Shown piece by piece: positions 46,521-60,800 of a stretch of DNA of 64,000 nucleotides. The position numbers and the translations under genes were made by a program. Below the pieces are notes generated by a model that worked only from the letters and a program-made list of their open reading frames with translations, made no database searches and was not told the DNA's origin. The number at the start of each line of letters is the position of its first letter. Position 1 is the first letter of the stretch. The DNA comes from Taxillus chinensis (Eukaryota > Streptophyta > Magnoliopsida > Santalales > Loranthaceae), in assembly GCA_023512835.1 (NCBI GenBank), contig CM042092.1:11918498-11982497 (forward strand), read 5' to 3'.

Positions 46521-49500
46521 ATTCACTAGAGGCATGTTTTAGAAAGGCTGAATCCAAATAGGTTTTTAGCTCAAGAGGTATTCATTACTTTCTTTACATG
46601 TTATTTGTATGTTTTCATGTTACACATGTTGGGTGTAGATTTCAGTAAAAAACAGCTTGAGTGCATTTATTTGGGTTAAATATGGAAATAGATAATATAA
46701 TGTTCCTCAGGCATCCTAGATAGCCGTATGGGCTGCTTTAGACTACTACGCCATTTCAGCAGTCTTTTTTGTTATGACATATGGAAAAAAAAAAACAAGG
46801 CATAAAATTAAAAATGGGGAAGAGGGCATTGTAATTGAAAATATGGATGAAGATCTGGTCTTCAAGATGGAGGGTGATGGTGATGTGATGATGAATGGTA
46901 AATAATGTGACGAGTAGGTGATTAAGAAGGAGAGTTAAAATCTATGTTAAATCACATATTTGTCAGATTTTGTTTTAGTTATTTTTAATGAACCTTTAGT
47001 TTTAGGGTAATGCTAAGGAACTAGACAAATATAGGAAATTTTAGTGAAATGATGAAGTGGCATAATAATCAGGTTTACAAATCCAACGATGTTTTATCAT
47101 ACAACCTTTTTATTTTACTAAATTGTTATGAGTTTGTCCAGTTCTTTACCCTTAATTTTGTTATATTATTTAAAACATATGTTTGTAACTAAACCTATGT
47201 TGTATTTATTATAAATCTGTTTTATCGTTTTATTATTTCTTGAAAATCTTTAAACAAATATGCAAAAATCGCTAGATGCTAGGCAGTCGTCCTCAACCGC
47301 CTAACAATGCCTAATGCGTTTTTGATCCTTGAGAAAATATTAAAGTGGGCTTGGATGCGATGGAATTCTTTACCATCTAGGTTTTTTTGAGCTTGTGTAA
47401 ATCAATCAGATCAAATTTACAAATAGGAGTTGCAAATGGTTTTCAACCCGTACGTTCCTACTAGGATCACGGGTAGTCAACCCTCTTGCTAATTGACCAG
47501 TGGAATTCTTTCTTGGATTTGAGCGGGTAGTCTAATTCTACATGGGAGGAAATGGGGTTGCAAATGTATAGGTTTTTTTAAGCAGTATTTGATGGGTTGG
47601 TTACCCAGCAGTGATCACCACCACCACACTTTTAAAAACTATTACTATTAATTACTCGGGGAGGAGGGAAGGGGCAATGCGGGGGCTGTGGAGGAGAGCG
47701 AAAGGGAGAGGGGGTGAAGCAGAGGGAGATGGTTGGAAAGGATACATATGGTATTGATATTATTGACTGATGTAACATTATCGGCTAAAGTTAAAATTAT
47801 ATGTAAATTTAGCTTTTATTATTACTTTTACTAATGATTCTTTAACTATGACTTTTACTAAACCATAGGAAATCCTCTAAGACATGGCATATTTGATTCT
47901 AAGATTTCTTGGCCGCAAGATGCAGTTGTTTAAATCTCAGGCCCAAGGATGTTGATGTTTAGACTGGAGCAGTGAAGATTGATGCAGCAAATTTTCCTCC
48001 CCTGCAGTTTTTAGGTTTAGATTTAGAATATGCGAATGACAAGACATTATAGGAAAGGGGCTGTTGCACAAATACCCGTGCACAAAATTTTAATTATTTG
48101 CAGAAAAAATAAAAATAAAAATTTGAAAGCTGTATTGAAAATTAAAAATAAGGTGAAAATTTTATTTGTTTTCTTTCTATTTGTCACAGGGCATAGCTGT
48201 GTTCACAGCGAAATCACACATCTCCTACTGGCAATGCAGTAAATCGATCCTACAAACTTTCATGTGTTTCTGTAGTGGCTGGATATGTCACTCCCTTTAT
48301 CACATTCCACTCACACATGGGTAAAGGGAATGTGCAGTGATCGGATTCTAGTAGTGGAAGACACTTGTGATTAAAAAAAAGTAAGACAAAAGCAAGCTAG
48401 CACGTTCCCTATTTAAAAAAAGAAGGTTGATGGATCATGTTATTAAAATACATGGAGTTGGTCTCATTTGGGTGTTGGAAATACCATACAGGAATGCTTC
48501 TTTTGTAGTATAGACTGTGGGTTGGTAGATAAATCTTAATGTGTGCTTATTTGTCTCTGCAAACTTGTTGTGGAAGTTCCTTGTCTTGAAGGGGCTTGTT
48601 CAATACTGTTCTTATTTATTTCTTATTATCTATCTTTCTGGCTGATGTGAGGTTCTTCGTCTAAGTGTCACAGTAAAGCGGGTAGACTCAGAAATCAAGC
48701 AGCAGATGACCTGAAACTCCAATGTATGGCAGCGATTTTGTCTTCAGCTTGCCCGGCACCTACATCCTTGTAATCTGATTAGAGCATTATTTAGCTAAAT
48801 TTACATAAATGATTTAATATTGTGACTTATAAAATAATATCTATGAATGGAACAAAAATTCTTAGTTCTATTTTGCCCCTACTTAAATAATTATTTTATA
48901 ATTTTAAGAAGTAATTCACCTACTAAATCAGTTACTATAAATGGTTTTGCTGAAGCTTTTAAGTAATTTATTTATTAATTAATTAAGTTAGTTATGGAAG
49001 TTTTCAAATAATTTACTTGCAAAATAATAATAGTTAAAAAATAGTTTAATGGGTACTTTAATTTATCAATTAAATTAGTTATATGATTATTATATTAAAA
49101 AGTGTTGCAAATTATCATCTTTAGTCTGTTTATTATTTTATTATTATAGAGACATAAAATATTTTCAACATAAAAAGATGAAGTTAGTGAAAAAAAATGC
49201 ATTAGCCCCATGCTTTGTTTATATATATAAAAAAGAGTAAAGCAAAATAGTATTAGAACTGTTTGGGCTATAATTTTTTTAAATGTATCTATTAAATAAG
49301 TTTATATAAATATTGTACCACCCTGATTTTATTAATAATTAGCATATTAAATAATATGTCTACCATAAATATTTAGCTAATTAAATTTGTAATCAAAATT
49401 GTAATACCTCACCTATTAAATAAATTAAAAAATAATTACCTACTAAATAGAAATAGCTAAAAATAATTTAAAAAACAATTTAATTTACCAATTAAGCTAT

Positions 49501-50226
49501 AGCTATATTATTATAACATACATAAAAAGATTATTAAATTACAAGGACGACAATAAAAATTTTTATTATCATCTTTTGTCTTGTTAATTATTCTATTATT
49601 ATAAAGACTATTGTTTTCAATACAAAGAAATTCAGATTATTAATTTTGAAAGCGAAAGGCTAACATGTGCGTTTGATATATCAACTATAAATTTGATATA
49701 TAAGAAAACTATGGGTCGTTTTGCTCACATCTTCCCATGGCAATGAAATATATTAATGTTTGTTGTTGAAGTAACATCATCATTATTGAATGTGATTAGT
49801 AGGAATCGGGAGCCGGATTTGGGGGGAATTTTTGGTACTATATAAATAAATTTATTAAAATATTTAATTATTATAATAATATGCTAAATACGATATAAAT
49901 AAATTTATTAAAATATTTAATTTTTCTGCGCTTATAACGGAAATTTTATTTGCATCCTATCGTACTTTTAACAATGAGACTGACACGCGCGTCGCCGTAC
50001 TCGCACGTGTGAAGCTATTAGTTTGAAAAACTGAGGTCAACAGTCCTCACCGTGCAGGTGGGGATATATTTTGTACTCCACGTGTTCAAACGTAATTGGC
50101 GTAGACCAGAGAGTGATAGAGAGCCTGAAACCAAACCCGCCAGGCTTGGCCTCCGCCAGGCTCGTTCTAGTCAATCGAAATCGATCTGTAGAGTACGTCG
50201 CCCTCCCTCGATTGTTTGTGCCGCCG
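46521..50226. other. TAF12 3' flank and AT-rich spacer
   Basis: The 3' UTR of TAF12 probably covers the first few hundred bases or more. At 47270-47330 the phrase 'gctaggcagtcgtcctcaaccgcc' has the look of a transposon end, but no partner end was found. Two copies of 'tataaataaatttattaaaa' lie at 49841 and 49895. An internal echo of about 100 bases is seen between 49080-49170 and 49500-49620. No gene is supported. Confidence 0.35.
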
Positions 50227-53200
50227 ATGGCGAATCGCCACGGTGGAGCCGCCGGAGTTCAACCTTCGCCGCCGGCGCCGATCGCTTCCACGGGCTCTGA
50301 TCAACCTGAAAAGCTCATTATCGACACCGATCCTGGAATTGGTGAGGACGAACCTTATGTCCCCAAAGATTTATATCCAACTCTGTGCTATTTTCCCCTT
50401 GTTGGTTTGGTTTTGGTCCTATGCTACTTCAATCACATTTCGCATGAAAAGCAGTGATACGTTTTGAGGTTGATCTAAACACTAACGCTCTTTCATTATT
50501 TTAGATTTATTTTATTTTATTTTAAAGAGCAAGTGTAATCATTTTTATCATCCGGAAAAAATATTTTACGAATTAGAATCAACCACACTTAAAATGATTG
50601 CCTTTTCTGTTATCTGAAATCTATTGCCATTGCAATTGGTTTACAGATGATGCTATGGCCATCTTGATGGCCTTTCAAAGTCCACAGTTGGAAATTTTAG
50701 GGTTGACAACTATATTCGGGAATGTTACTACGGAAGCTGCCACTCGCAATGCGTTGCTTTTGGTATGTAGTGTGTTTTTAGGTTCCGTCAGTTCCATTTT
50801 CAGTCAGGGTTGATCTGTCTTATGCCATAATTTCAGGTCTTCTCATGTTTTTGGAATATGTTCATGATCAATTCTAGTTTTTAACATGCAAAAGGATAGT
50901 GTGAGATCGCAGGATGTCCAGGTGTTCCTGTTGCAGAGGGCAGCTCAGAGCCATTGAAGGTGACTGCCTCACTATCTGTTCCTTGAAAAAAAAAAAAAAA
51001 AAAGACTGCAAGTTGATTCTTTCAACAGGCGGAGCATGCAAATATAATTTCCATAGTGTTCATATCCTGCTTTTCTGTTTTATAATTTACAGTTTTGAAC
51101 TATGTATCAGTTTCTTTTTTGAGGAGTATTTTATATTTATAATAAAAGTACTTATTTCCCCCCCCAAATGAAGTTCAGGCCAACACGATAACATCTAATG
51201 AAAACCCAATACATATCACTGATACCTGCAAATGCCTCTTTTGGCTATATCCAATTGAATATGTATTTTAAGTAACCTTCAATGTGTATAAGGTGCAAAG
51301 TACATTATCAATTTGAGAAATAATTGATGATTGTCCATTGCACAGAAGAAGTCTCAATAATTTATTTTAAATGTTTTTATTGTACATATTTATCTATTTT
51401 AAGTAACCTTCAAGGGGTATAAGGGGCAAAGTACATTATGTAATATTGTCCCTTATATTTTGTTACTTTCCGATTTGAATTATAGTGTTCGTGAGAGGTC
51501 ACCTCAGGTTGTGTCACTCTATAAGTAGTTTGCATTGGGTAGGGAGGAGCTTTGGCGTTTCATTTAAATTGTCTTGAGTAATATCCTTCCAACTATTGTA
51601 TTGTTGTCTTGCATTGAGGAAGATGGGAAATTAATTCCCTATACTTCCAAAATCTTCCTCGATAGATGTTTCGACTCGGTATCGAAGGGTGCGTCAAATA
51701 TCTCATCCAAAGTTGAGGAAGACGGGGAATTAATTGTATTGCGTTGTTGTCCTGCATTTTACTTTGTGTAGTTATCTCATTTTTGAACTCTTATTCTATA
51801 AATGGATTTCATATTATCTCACTGATATTCTTTGTTGGATTTTTTTAATAAAAGAAATAACTGATTTTTTTGTGAATAGTCTTTACCATAATAAATCAAA
51901 CCAACAAGCCTAAATCTCAATAAAATAGTGTTGACTATGATAATCAAGATAGACTGAAAACTTATACTTGAATCAAAACACGGATCTTTCGCTTTCAAAT
52001 CGATCTATTTTTTTTCAAATCTTTTATTACCACCTATATCGAAGCCATTTATTGTTTTCTTCTCAATTTTTTACCTCGTTCATTGTCAATATTCTCCACT
52101 CTCATAACATAGCCTATGTTCTAAATGACCAAACCAATTAAGTGAAACATAGCCTACTGTGGTTTTAAATGCAGTGGCATATTGCAATCTTCACCATGGC
52201 CGAATAACTTATTTATTGCCACTTTTTTTTCGGGTCTTCTCCTATATAAAACTTCTTTTGTTGTATTTTAGCTGTCAAAAATTTCATTGCAGCCTAACAA
52301 TTATGTATTTTCAAGCAGCGAGGACAGCCACGCGTTGCTGACTTTGCTCATGGTTCTGATGGACTAGGAAATATAGCTCTTCCTCCTCCAAAAGCAAAAA
52401 AAAATCGAGATGAATGCATGTGAATTTCTAGTTGATAAGGTTTCTGAATATCCTGGTGAAGTATCTATTCTTGCTTTGGGACCATTGACAAACTTGGCTT
52501 TGGTAAGCTTTTCTTGTCACTTGATTAGTTTGTGTCATATTTTTGAAGTTTCGTGATGCATACTGATCTCGATGGCAACAATGTTTTGTCTTCTGTTTAT
52601 ATTTCTAAGGCAATCAAAAGGGATTCATCATTTGTGGGCAAGGTGAAGAAAGTGGTCATACTTGGTGGTGCTTTCTTTGCATTAGGAAATGTCAATCCTG
52701 CTGCTGAAGCAAATGTGAGCATCAACCGTGTTTTGCTGTAATATGCCCTGGCATGCTTATACAGTCAAACAGATGTCTCATATTTTGTGTATCATACATA
52801 TATTTTTCAGCTATAATTTTTGTTTCTACAGCCCTTTTTGTAATCGTTGAAAGAACCATTCTACTCAAGACTAACTTGTACTTAGTCACTGTTATCAGCA
52901 GGTTCATTTAAGTATATGCAATCCATTCCAACTTTTCCTAAGATACCAAACCTTTGAATGTCGTTTTTTTTAAAAGCATGAGTTTCAATACATCTCAGTG
53001 AATTTCTCACTCTTTGCATTGCAGATATATGGGGATCCAGAAGCTGCTGATATCGTGTTTACCTCGGGGTCAAATGTTATTGTTGTTGGCATAAACATTA
53101 CAACCCAAGTTAAACTGACAGGTGAAGCTGGGCTTTTAATTTCCCTCCCTAGATTATTTTCTCTTAACTCTATTTGGCAGTGTTTCCATTTTTTTTGTGT

Positions 53201-53822
53201 TTGGTTGATAATTTATTTGTTACTATTATAGGTTGGCTTTCCTTAACATGAATCTATATTGAATTCAGATGAGGATCTCTATAAATTAAGGCAATCAAAA
53301 GGACGTAATACTCAATTCTTATGTGACATATGTAGATACTACAGAGATTGGCATGTTAAGTCAGACGGGGTTTATGGTAATCTTCCAGCCAGCCTTTTGC
53401 AGTCCATGATATATCACTTTGAATTGTTTGATTTTTAGAATTGATTTGATGGGTTAACTTACTCCGTGCATTTTAATAATTTCAGGGATTTTCCTTCACG
53501 ATCCTGTCAGCTTTGTGGCACTAGTTCGGCCTGATCTCTTTGAATTCAAGCAAGGGGTTGTGAGGGTTGAGACACAGGGCCTCTGTATGGGACTTACGCT
53601 GATGGATCAAGGGCTAAAGAAGTACGTACAGTTAAAGATAGATTTACTTTTACTTTTATTGAATCACTGTTATAATATTACTTTTTAAATTTTTTATTTT
53701 GCTTCTTATACAGATGGAATTCAAGCAATCCCTGGTCAGAGCATTCCCCTGTTTCTGTTGCTTGGACCGTAAATGTCGATGAAGTTTTAGACTACATAAA
53801 AAAATTGTTGGAGAAGCCATGA
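50227..53822 (+). CDS. URH1: Uridine/inosine nucleoside hydrolase (plant URH), 1-bp frameshift in exon 4
   Basis: Nine exons: 50227-50341, 50647-50762, 50900-50959, 52319-52502, 52610-52714, 53025-53121, 53269-53376, 53486-53621 and 53714-53822. Intended length is 342 residues, the plant URH1 size. The enzyme hydrolyses uridine, inosine and related nucleosides to base and ribose in cytosolic salvage. The N-terminal calcium-binding Asp cluster reads LIIDTDPGIDDAMAILMAF, with the exon 1/2 junction inside it. Further blocks are ADFAHGSDGLGNI, SILALGPLTNLAL, KVVILGGAFFALGNVNPAAE, ANIYGDPEAADIVF and FLHDPVSFVALVRPDLF. Near 52397-52405 a run of nine A (eight expected) breaks the frame (KAKK, then IEMNACEFLVDKVSEYPGE in the next frame). 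All junctions are otherwise consistent, and exon 4 is exactly one base too long. The ATG at 50227 was chosen because upstream frames are out of phase with the cluster. I am surer of the family than of URH1 versus URH2. Confidence 0.94.
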
Positions 53823-56800
53823 AAAGAAACCTGAGCCGTACAGCATTGGAGGATGAGTTGAGCTGTCTCTGTTCCAAACCAAGTAGTCCTTGTGATTACA
53901 ATTGAGGACACTATTTCTCAGAACATTCATGCACCGGTTTTAAGTCCTCTTCAAATTTGTTCCAACGCGTGAAACACTAACTTGGTTTGGCATTTGTCCG
54001 ACTATTTATTCATATTCGTGCATTGGTTGGAGAATGGAGAAATCAATTTGCATTGCATTTCCATTTTCTTTCATTGGTGTATTCTTCCTCTAGCAAGAAG
54101 ATGCTCAATAGAACTTTTTCCTTGGGTAACAGAGAACTTCTAAATATAGTTTGTTTTGGAAAATATAGCATTGTTTTTTGGCAACATTTTCGACAAACTT
54201 AATAGCAGCAAATGGGCTGCTGTCCTTAATTTTTAATGGGGCAGGTCAATACCCAAGAGAAATGAAATTAACATGAAAGTGAGATTGATACGTGAGGTTC
54301 AAATCAGGGGAAATGAAATTAATATAGAAATAATAAGAATGATATGCAAATTATAATTAAGACCTTAAATGATTTAAATGTTTATAAATAAGTTCGCATT
54401 TGATTTGATAAAATATTATTTATATTTATTGATTAAGGAATAGTATTGTTTGCTAATATTATTTTTATATTTGTAAATATATTCACGAATGTTTATAAAT
54501 AAGTGGTCGTAAATATTATTCATGTTCGTAAAAATTATTTGTGAACGAAAAATTAATAAATTAATTAATATGTATAAAAGTTATTTTATTAAATATAATT
54601 TAATAAACATATATTTTTATATTATTATTAAATAAAAAAATATGTCTTTGATTTATTTATTTATTATTATTATTTTTATATTTTTATAAATTACATATAT
54701 TAATTATTTAAACATATTAAAATAAAGATAACACAACGTAATAGTTAATTAATTATACTTTTTTGAATAAATTTACGGTGTTAATTCTTTTTGTAAATTT
54801 TTAGAATTTTATTTGTAAACGTTCCTGAATAAATTTATGAATACATATTCGTGAATCGTTCATAAAAAAACAGAATAATATTTATAAACACTTCGTAAAC
54901 ATCATAATTTAAGAGATTTATTTTATTAATAAATAATAACAAATACATTTGAATAAATTACTATTCAGCTCTTTGATTCAACACTAATAATATAATGATT
55001 CATTACAATTATCTTATTTGGTTGACATGCCGACATCACCTCCATGTGCAAAGCATTATATAGACACTAAAAAGATTGACATGTGAATCATAATATAATA
55101 ATATAATGGTTTATTATTATTACCTTATTTGGTTGACATCACAACATCATTTCTGTCTTTGTTGACACGTGCAAAGCATTATAAAGTCACGTTTTAATGG
55201 TAAAGACTTTTTAGTCGAACACAAAAATGAACATAAATTCTAATAAACACTAAAATTACAAACTGCAATTTTATCTAGAAATTTAAGTTTCGTTTTTTTA
55301 AATAATTTAACTAATTAAATTAAAAAGAAAAATGATCAGATATAACAGGTAAAAGATTTGATAACGAGTACACTTATTTGCTTCTATGTCCTTTGTAATT
55401 ACCAATTAATTGAATATAAATGCCTCTCTTTGGGTTCGGTACTCATATTATCTAATTATTCCGGTCGGTAACAATGACATAGGATAGAATTCCAATTATC
55501 TTGATGAATGACAATTAAAATCAAAACATTAGGCTTTAATTGTCCTATACAAGATGACAAATATCTACCACATAACCGTTAAGCATTTAGAGAAGAGTAT
55601 GAATCGTACAATAAACCAATCACATAATATGAGAAGAAAATTAACTAATATTCAATCATAAACATAGTTCCAAATCAAAGCTTCCGTTCCTAGAAAAAAG
55701 GATTTAGTTCATGATGATTGAAATCAACAATAAACTATTGTTCGACACATACCGATAAAGGATTTAGTTCATGATGATTCGCTCCCACCTTGCAATCCTT
55801 TTCTATGCGCTTGCCAGAAGATTAGAACTCTCTTCGGTCGTCTCCTAATCCCCTAAAAGGATACCCTAGCTGCCTCTTTTATAGCTCTCTCTGAATCCCA
55901 ATCCCCTAAAAGGAAACCCACATGAGAGGCTGAGTCGACCAAGAAGCTGCTGCAATGACCAAGGGGATGCAGTGTCGACCACAACCTGCTTCTCTCCAGC
56001 TCCAACCAGCATGTACAGACATCAACCTATCCAGTTCTTCTGGATCTTATGACTAGAAGGAAACAGGACAATGGGTCACTGAGAGAAGATGATGACATGT
56101 TCATATGGGAAAATCACTGAGAGAAGGATCGGATAGGCAATACTGTTTCAGATATCGCCATACTTGGCAAACATCAGGTTATGGGAGTAGGGAATCATGA
56201 TATAAACAATTTTAAAAAAAAAAAAAAAAACCAGTCCCTAAAATGTCCGTGCAGTGGTAAAACTTATACAAAAGAAATATTAAGTGAAGGAACCGACTTT
56301 GATGAGTACTCTCATGTGAACAACTGAGATCAACCGGCCACAAACCGTCTTGTAGTCGAAAGAGATTCAAGTTTGTCAACATAACATGCAAATCACTTCA
56401 CATCAACTAAACTAAAGATACCGATGGTAAATGCCTTGAAATATCATATCTTAGCATTCACACAACCTATATAATTTTATCTCTATTTCTATTTTTAGAG
56501 AATAAGTAATATATTATTTTATATATTTTATTTATTTTCACGTTTCATTTTTCAATTCTATTTTTATTCTTTTAAATTATAATTTTTTATTTTTTATTTT
56601 TTATTTATTTTTTTTATCACTCTTATTTATTATAATCAATCAAAAGTATACATATATCAAAAAAATATAATAAAAAAATATTTGAATGATAAATAATCAT
56701 CCTTCAAATATGAAAATTCTTTTTTCAATATTTATTTTTATTTTTTAAATTTTAAAGTTTAAAGAATCTGATATTTTTTATTTAAAATTCAAAACTTATT

Positions 56801-57300
56801 CTAAATTTTAAAAAAATTATATTTTTGAAGAAACTAGTATGAATGCTCCTGGGATAATATAAAACTTACTTACATTTGATGTCCATCATAATGGTCTAAA
56901 TTTTAAACTAAAATGCATTTTTTTTATCTAACCAGTCTAATTTTTATGTGCATCTTGCAAATTCTTTAAATTTATTTTTAAAAATAATTAAAATAAATTA
57001 TTATTTTATTTTAATAATCTTACTTTTTTAATATACTTTTTATTTTCTATTTTAATTATTTATTAATTAAAATATCATTCTTAAAACATTTAATTATTCT
57101 TTTAAATCAAAAAGTAAATATGAGTAGGAAAAAATAAAATAAAATAATAAATATGATGAAAAAAATATAATATTTTAATAAATAAATAGTAAATAATATT
57201 AAATTAAATTTAAAAAGTTATTATTTATTTTATTAAAATTTTAATTACAATATAAAATTTAAAAAATATTATTTTAAACAACTAGCTCTTCAAACTAATA
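53823..57300. repeat. AT-rich intergenic region with duplicated blocks
   Basis: After the URH 3' end, 54360-54930 is AT-rich with 'tttataaataag', 'ttcgtaaa' and 'ttcacgaat'-type phrases in both orientations, suggesting a decayed foldback element without defined ends. A ~95-bp block around 'ccttatttggttgacat ... gtgcaaagcattata' occurs at about 54980 and 55090. 'aaaggatttagttcatgatgatt' occurs at about 55698 and 55756, and 'aatcccctaaaagga' at 55847 and 55900. No gene is recognised. Confidence 0.45.
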
Positions 57301-57898
57301 AAAAAATACAAAAAAATCCACAATGCTCTTATATACCATGATCTAATAATTTGTGTCTACCAGGATGCTATGAGGAAGAGACATACATGTTTCACTTTCA
57401 CACAACATTTAAAGCTGCGGTTGCAGGTTTTTCAGCCAATGTTGATCATGCAAGAAGGGCTTGTAATTGGTCCATCCATGAGCAAGATTATGGATGGGAC
57501 CAATTGTCGGGTGCTTGATGATATATCTTGCCTTCATACGCACGACATTATGAAAACATGAGGTTAACTTAATGATGTAAAAATGTTTGTGCCATATTTG
57601 ACCTCGAAAATGCACTATATAATTACTTGCATAATCCATATACACCTCAGGCAAAGTTTCATACCTGTAATACAATTAACATATACAAATAATTCAAAAT
57701 TTCCTTTTTTGCAGGAAATTTTGTGGTTTCTGTATTACATATGTACTGCCAGAAGCATTTTAGGAGTCCACTCAACCTACGCTACAACACTAAGTACAAG
57801 TAAAAGCCCATAAACTATAGTCTACTGGGCAAAGGGGGGTGGGGGGGGGGGCGGTGGGGACAAAAAAAAAACTAAATTCAATACCGCAAGGCTTTAAA
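57301..57898. other. 3' flank of the SMP/C2 gene, no gene called
   Basis: A minus frame at 57409-57675 (88 codons, MYYRYETLPEVYMDYASNYI at its start) and overlapping plus frames are open but unrecognised. A G-rich run with two interruptions lies at 57835-57859. A 3' UTR of the minus-strand gene is expected here. Confidence 0.3.
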
Positions 57899-60800
57899 TT
57901 AAGACGAAGGTTTTCTGCTGAGGGAAGCTACTGGGTTGAGGATTTGTTGGCCAAGTTCATTGATCTTGTCCAGCAGAAGCATCTGTTCAGTCTCCAACTG
58001 TATGATGTACTCTTCTTGCATATCCTCAAGGCTTTCCAGTTCACTTATGGTTGTTGAGAGCCCTTCCACATTGCCATCCTCAACCATAGAATGACACTTT
58101 ATCATCATTTGCTTCATCTGTGACCAAAATCATAGCAAGGAATATGTATCAGACAATGGTACAAACACGATGTGGCAGAGACTTGTGATTAGGAGGTGAT
58201 CACACTTTAATGGTGGTGATGATAAACTCAAAAAGGAAAACGAACAAAACTAAAAAAGCAAAATACAAAAATTCCTTTTGAAAGTCAGACTACAGATGAC
58301 TTTCAGTTACAGAAGGAAAACTAATAAATGACACAAATGTTAATTTCTTTTGGGCCTTTTTCTTGACTAAATCCAAGTTGGTAGGTTTTTCGAGGCAGCT
58401 TTTTAAATACAACGCTGAGTTTTTTTAGAAAAAATGGCATGCTAGAGAAAACAAGCACAACACAACATCCAGGTTTTAGGGTTTCATATCTTAGTGTTAC
58501 TATAGGTTATGGAGTTCTGTGTAACAGGAGTCTAGGAACAAATTTTAGCCAAAAAACTGAAAGCAACCCTCTATGTCAGTGTATAGATATGAGAGACATA
58601 CAAGGCACATAAGTTTCAGTAAATGACGGCACTAATTTAGGGAAGCCCTGAGAAACTCTAGTTTGAAAGTAAAGGAAAAAAAATCACCTGGCTTGAGACC
58701 TGGTGGGCCTTAGTTGTAGAAGACGTTGATTCCAAACTAGATTTATTCAGCAGTTCTGGAACTTTTCTTGTGATATGAACGTGGATCTCTCCTCTTTTCA
58801 CACCTTGAAGTGGTATCCACTTATCAGACATCTGGTTGGGAGGCAATCTTTGATATTCTACAACACAATCTCCTATGCTTGATGTGGGTAGAACTGCATT
58901 GTGGTCTTTCACATGCAGCTCCAATCGACTACCATCGTCAGGGAACTCCAAGGTCTGATTCCATTGTGGGTTAAGTGTTTTATACATTACCTGGAAGAAA
59001 TTTGCAGATGTCCGCTTTCAGGAAAAACTAAAGATTGAAATCACGCATGTAGATATCATTTGCAATAAAAGAAACTCTGAACTTGCTGATTTCATTATCC
59101 AAATGTTGCATACAAATGAAGGTTGACCGATTCCATGTTATCCCATAAGATGCCACATTTGTATGATTATAAATTAAGCGCAGAAAAACAATTGATTCAC
59201 ATAGCTAATAGTTCAATATCATCTATATGATTATGGCAAGGAAAAGCCCCATAGACGGATCAATTCCAGTTCTGAACTGGTATGCATATGCAAAACATGC
59301 CCCCACGATGCTTCAGAAAGACTAACAGTAATTAATAAACCATTAGACAATCCCACAAAAGTATTCTCAAAAAGAAAAGCTTAATAAAACAAACTAAAAA
59401 AATCTCATCCTGTACTGATTGTACACAAAAAAAAAAAAACCCTTTACTAACCTTGGTTCTTCTTTTCAAGTTTCCATAATGTACCCTTACATAAGGATCA
59501 CTTGTCCCTCTAATATCAGCAGCAACAAGGTCTTTTGCTTCAATAAGAACAAGTTCAACCCAACCACCGCCTGACCCTGTAGCTGAACCCTACAAAAGGA
59601 ACAAAAATAGAAAAGGAAAATTATGGGTTCGGGAGAAGTGTGATAATTATCTACTATCCTTTTAAGCAATCAGATCAATATAAAGCCAAGACCACAATGG
59701 TTCCCCCCCCCCCCCAGATTTCTGCCAGGCATTACGTTTAATAATTAATACTACCTTTCCTTTATGAAAGTTTTCTCTTTATTTTTCTGATCAGTTATCA
59801 ATGACGTACCCTTGATCCTTCGTTATCTTCAATTTTGACTGCTTCTACTTGCAGCCTCAATTCTCCCGTATTTACTTTCTCAAGGGGTACCCACACATCC
59901 TTCACCAACCCTTCAATGAGTCCTTCTAAATTCACCCGAGCTGAGCCAATATTGTCATCTCCAAAGGTCTCTTCATTATAGCATTTTATTTTTAAGATAT
60001 TCCCCGCCCCCTATCTCATCAAATTCAAACTTCTGATTCCAGAGAATATTCAAAGCATTTGTGGCAGTGCGTGTCCTATGGAGAGTCTGAAAACATGGAT
60101 ACAGCTTGGTTAGTGAGATTTAGCACAAAACCCAAAGGTCACAGAAATTTACCAAGGTGAATGGTAATCTGGGGTATTAAAAAAAAGACCTTGCCATAAC
60201 TCAGTTTAACATATGGGCTGCACTTTCCAGATTTATCTTTTAACGCAAAATCCTTTCCTTCCACAACAGTTATGTTGATTTTTCTTCCAGTTCTTGACAA
60301 ATAATTTGACAAGCCATTGGATGGGCGCTGAGACGTCCGAGGGAAACTGTTAAAGCTATGTGAACCATCAGAAAATTGCCATTCCTTTAAGACAAGTTTT
60401 ACTTTCAACTGCAAAAAAAAAAAAGAAAAAAAAAAGATGATAATAATAATAATAAATAAAATCAATATAAAGCTGCACCTTGCAGTAATAATACATTATT
60501 TAATTTAAGATATATCCATTCTAAAGAATATACAAAGATGAAGAGTAATAGCTTCAGGAATAGGATCAATTAGTTTTTTCAAGACAGATATATACGTTTG
60601 GGCAGAACATAGCTTTACATTGAATTTCAACTCTTGTTTTCTAGAAGTCTTTCAGTTTTTCTATCATCGTGTGCAAAGGACAGCCCATGGTGATGGATAC
60701 TTAAGTGGTTAACTTATCAGTAGCTTGAGCTCTGGAATCACAGGGTATTTTGAGATATAAAAATCAAAGGGAACTTTGAAAACTGTACCTCCCCCGAACT

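Noticed and set aside
47270..47330. Possible hAT or MITE end ('gctaggcagtcgtcc...')
   Set aside because: No matching opposite end or target duplication found on either side.
57409..57675. 88-codon minus-strand frame (MYYRYETLPEVYMDY...)
   Set aside because: Open but unrecognised, Tyr/His/Ile-rich in AT-rich DNA, downstream of the SMP/C2 stop codon; insufficient support for an exon.
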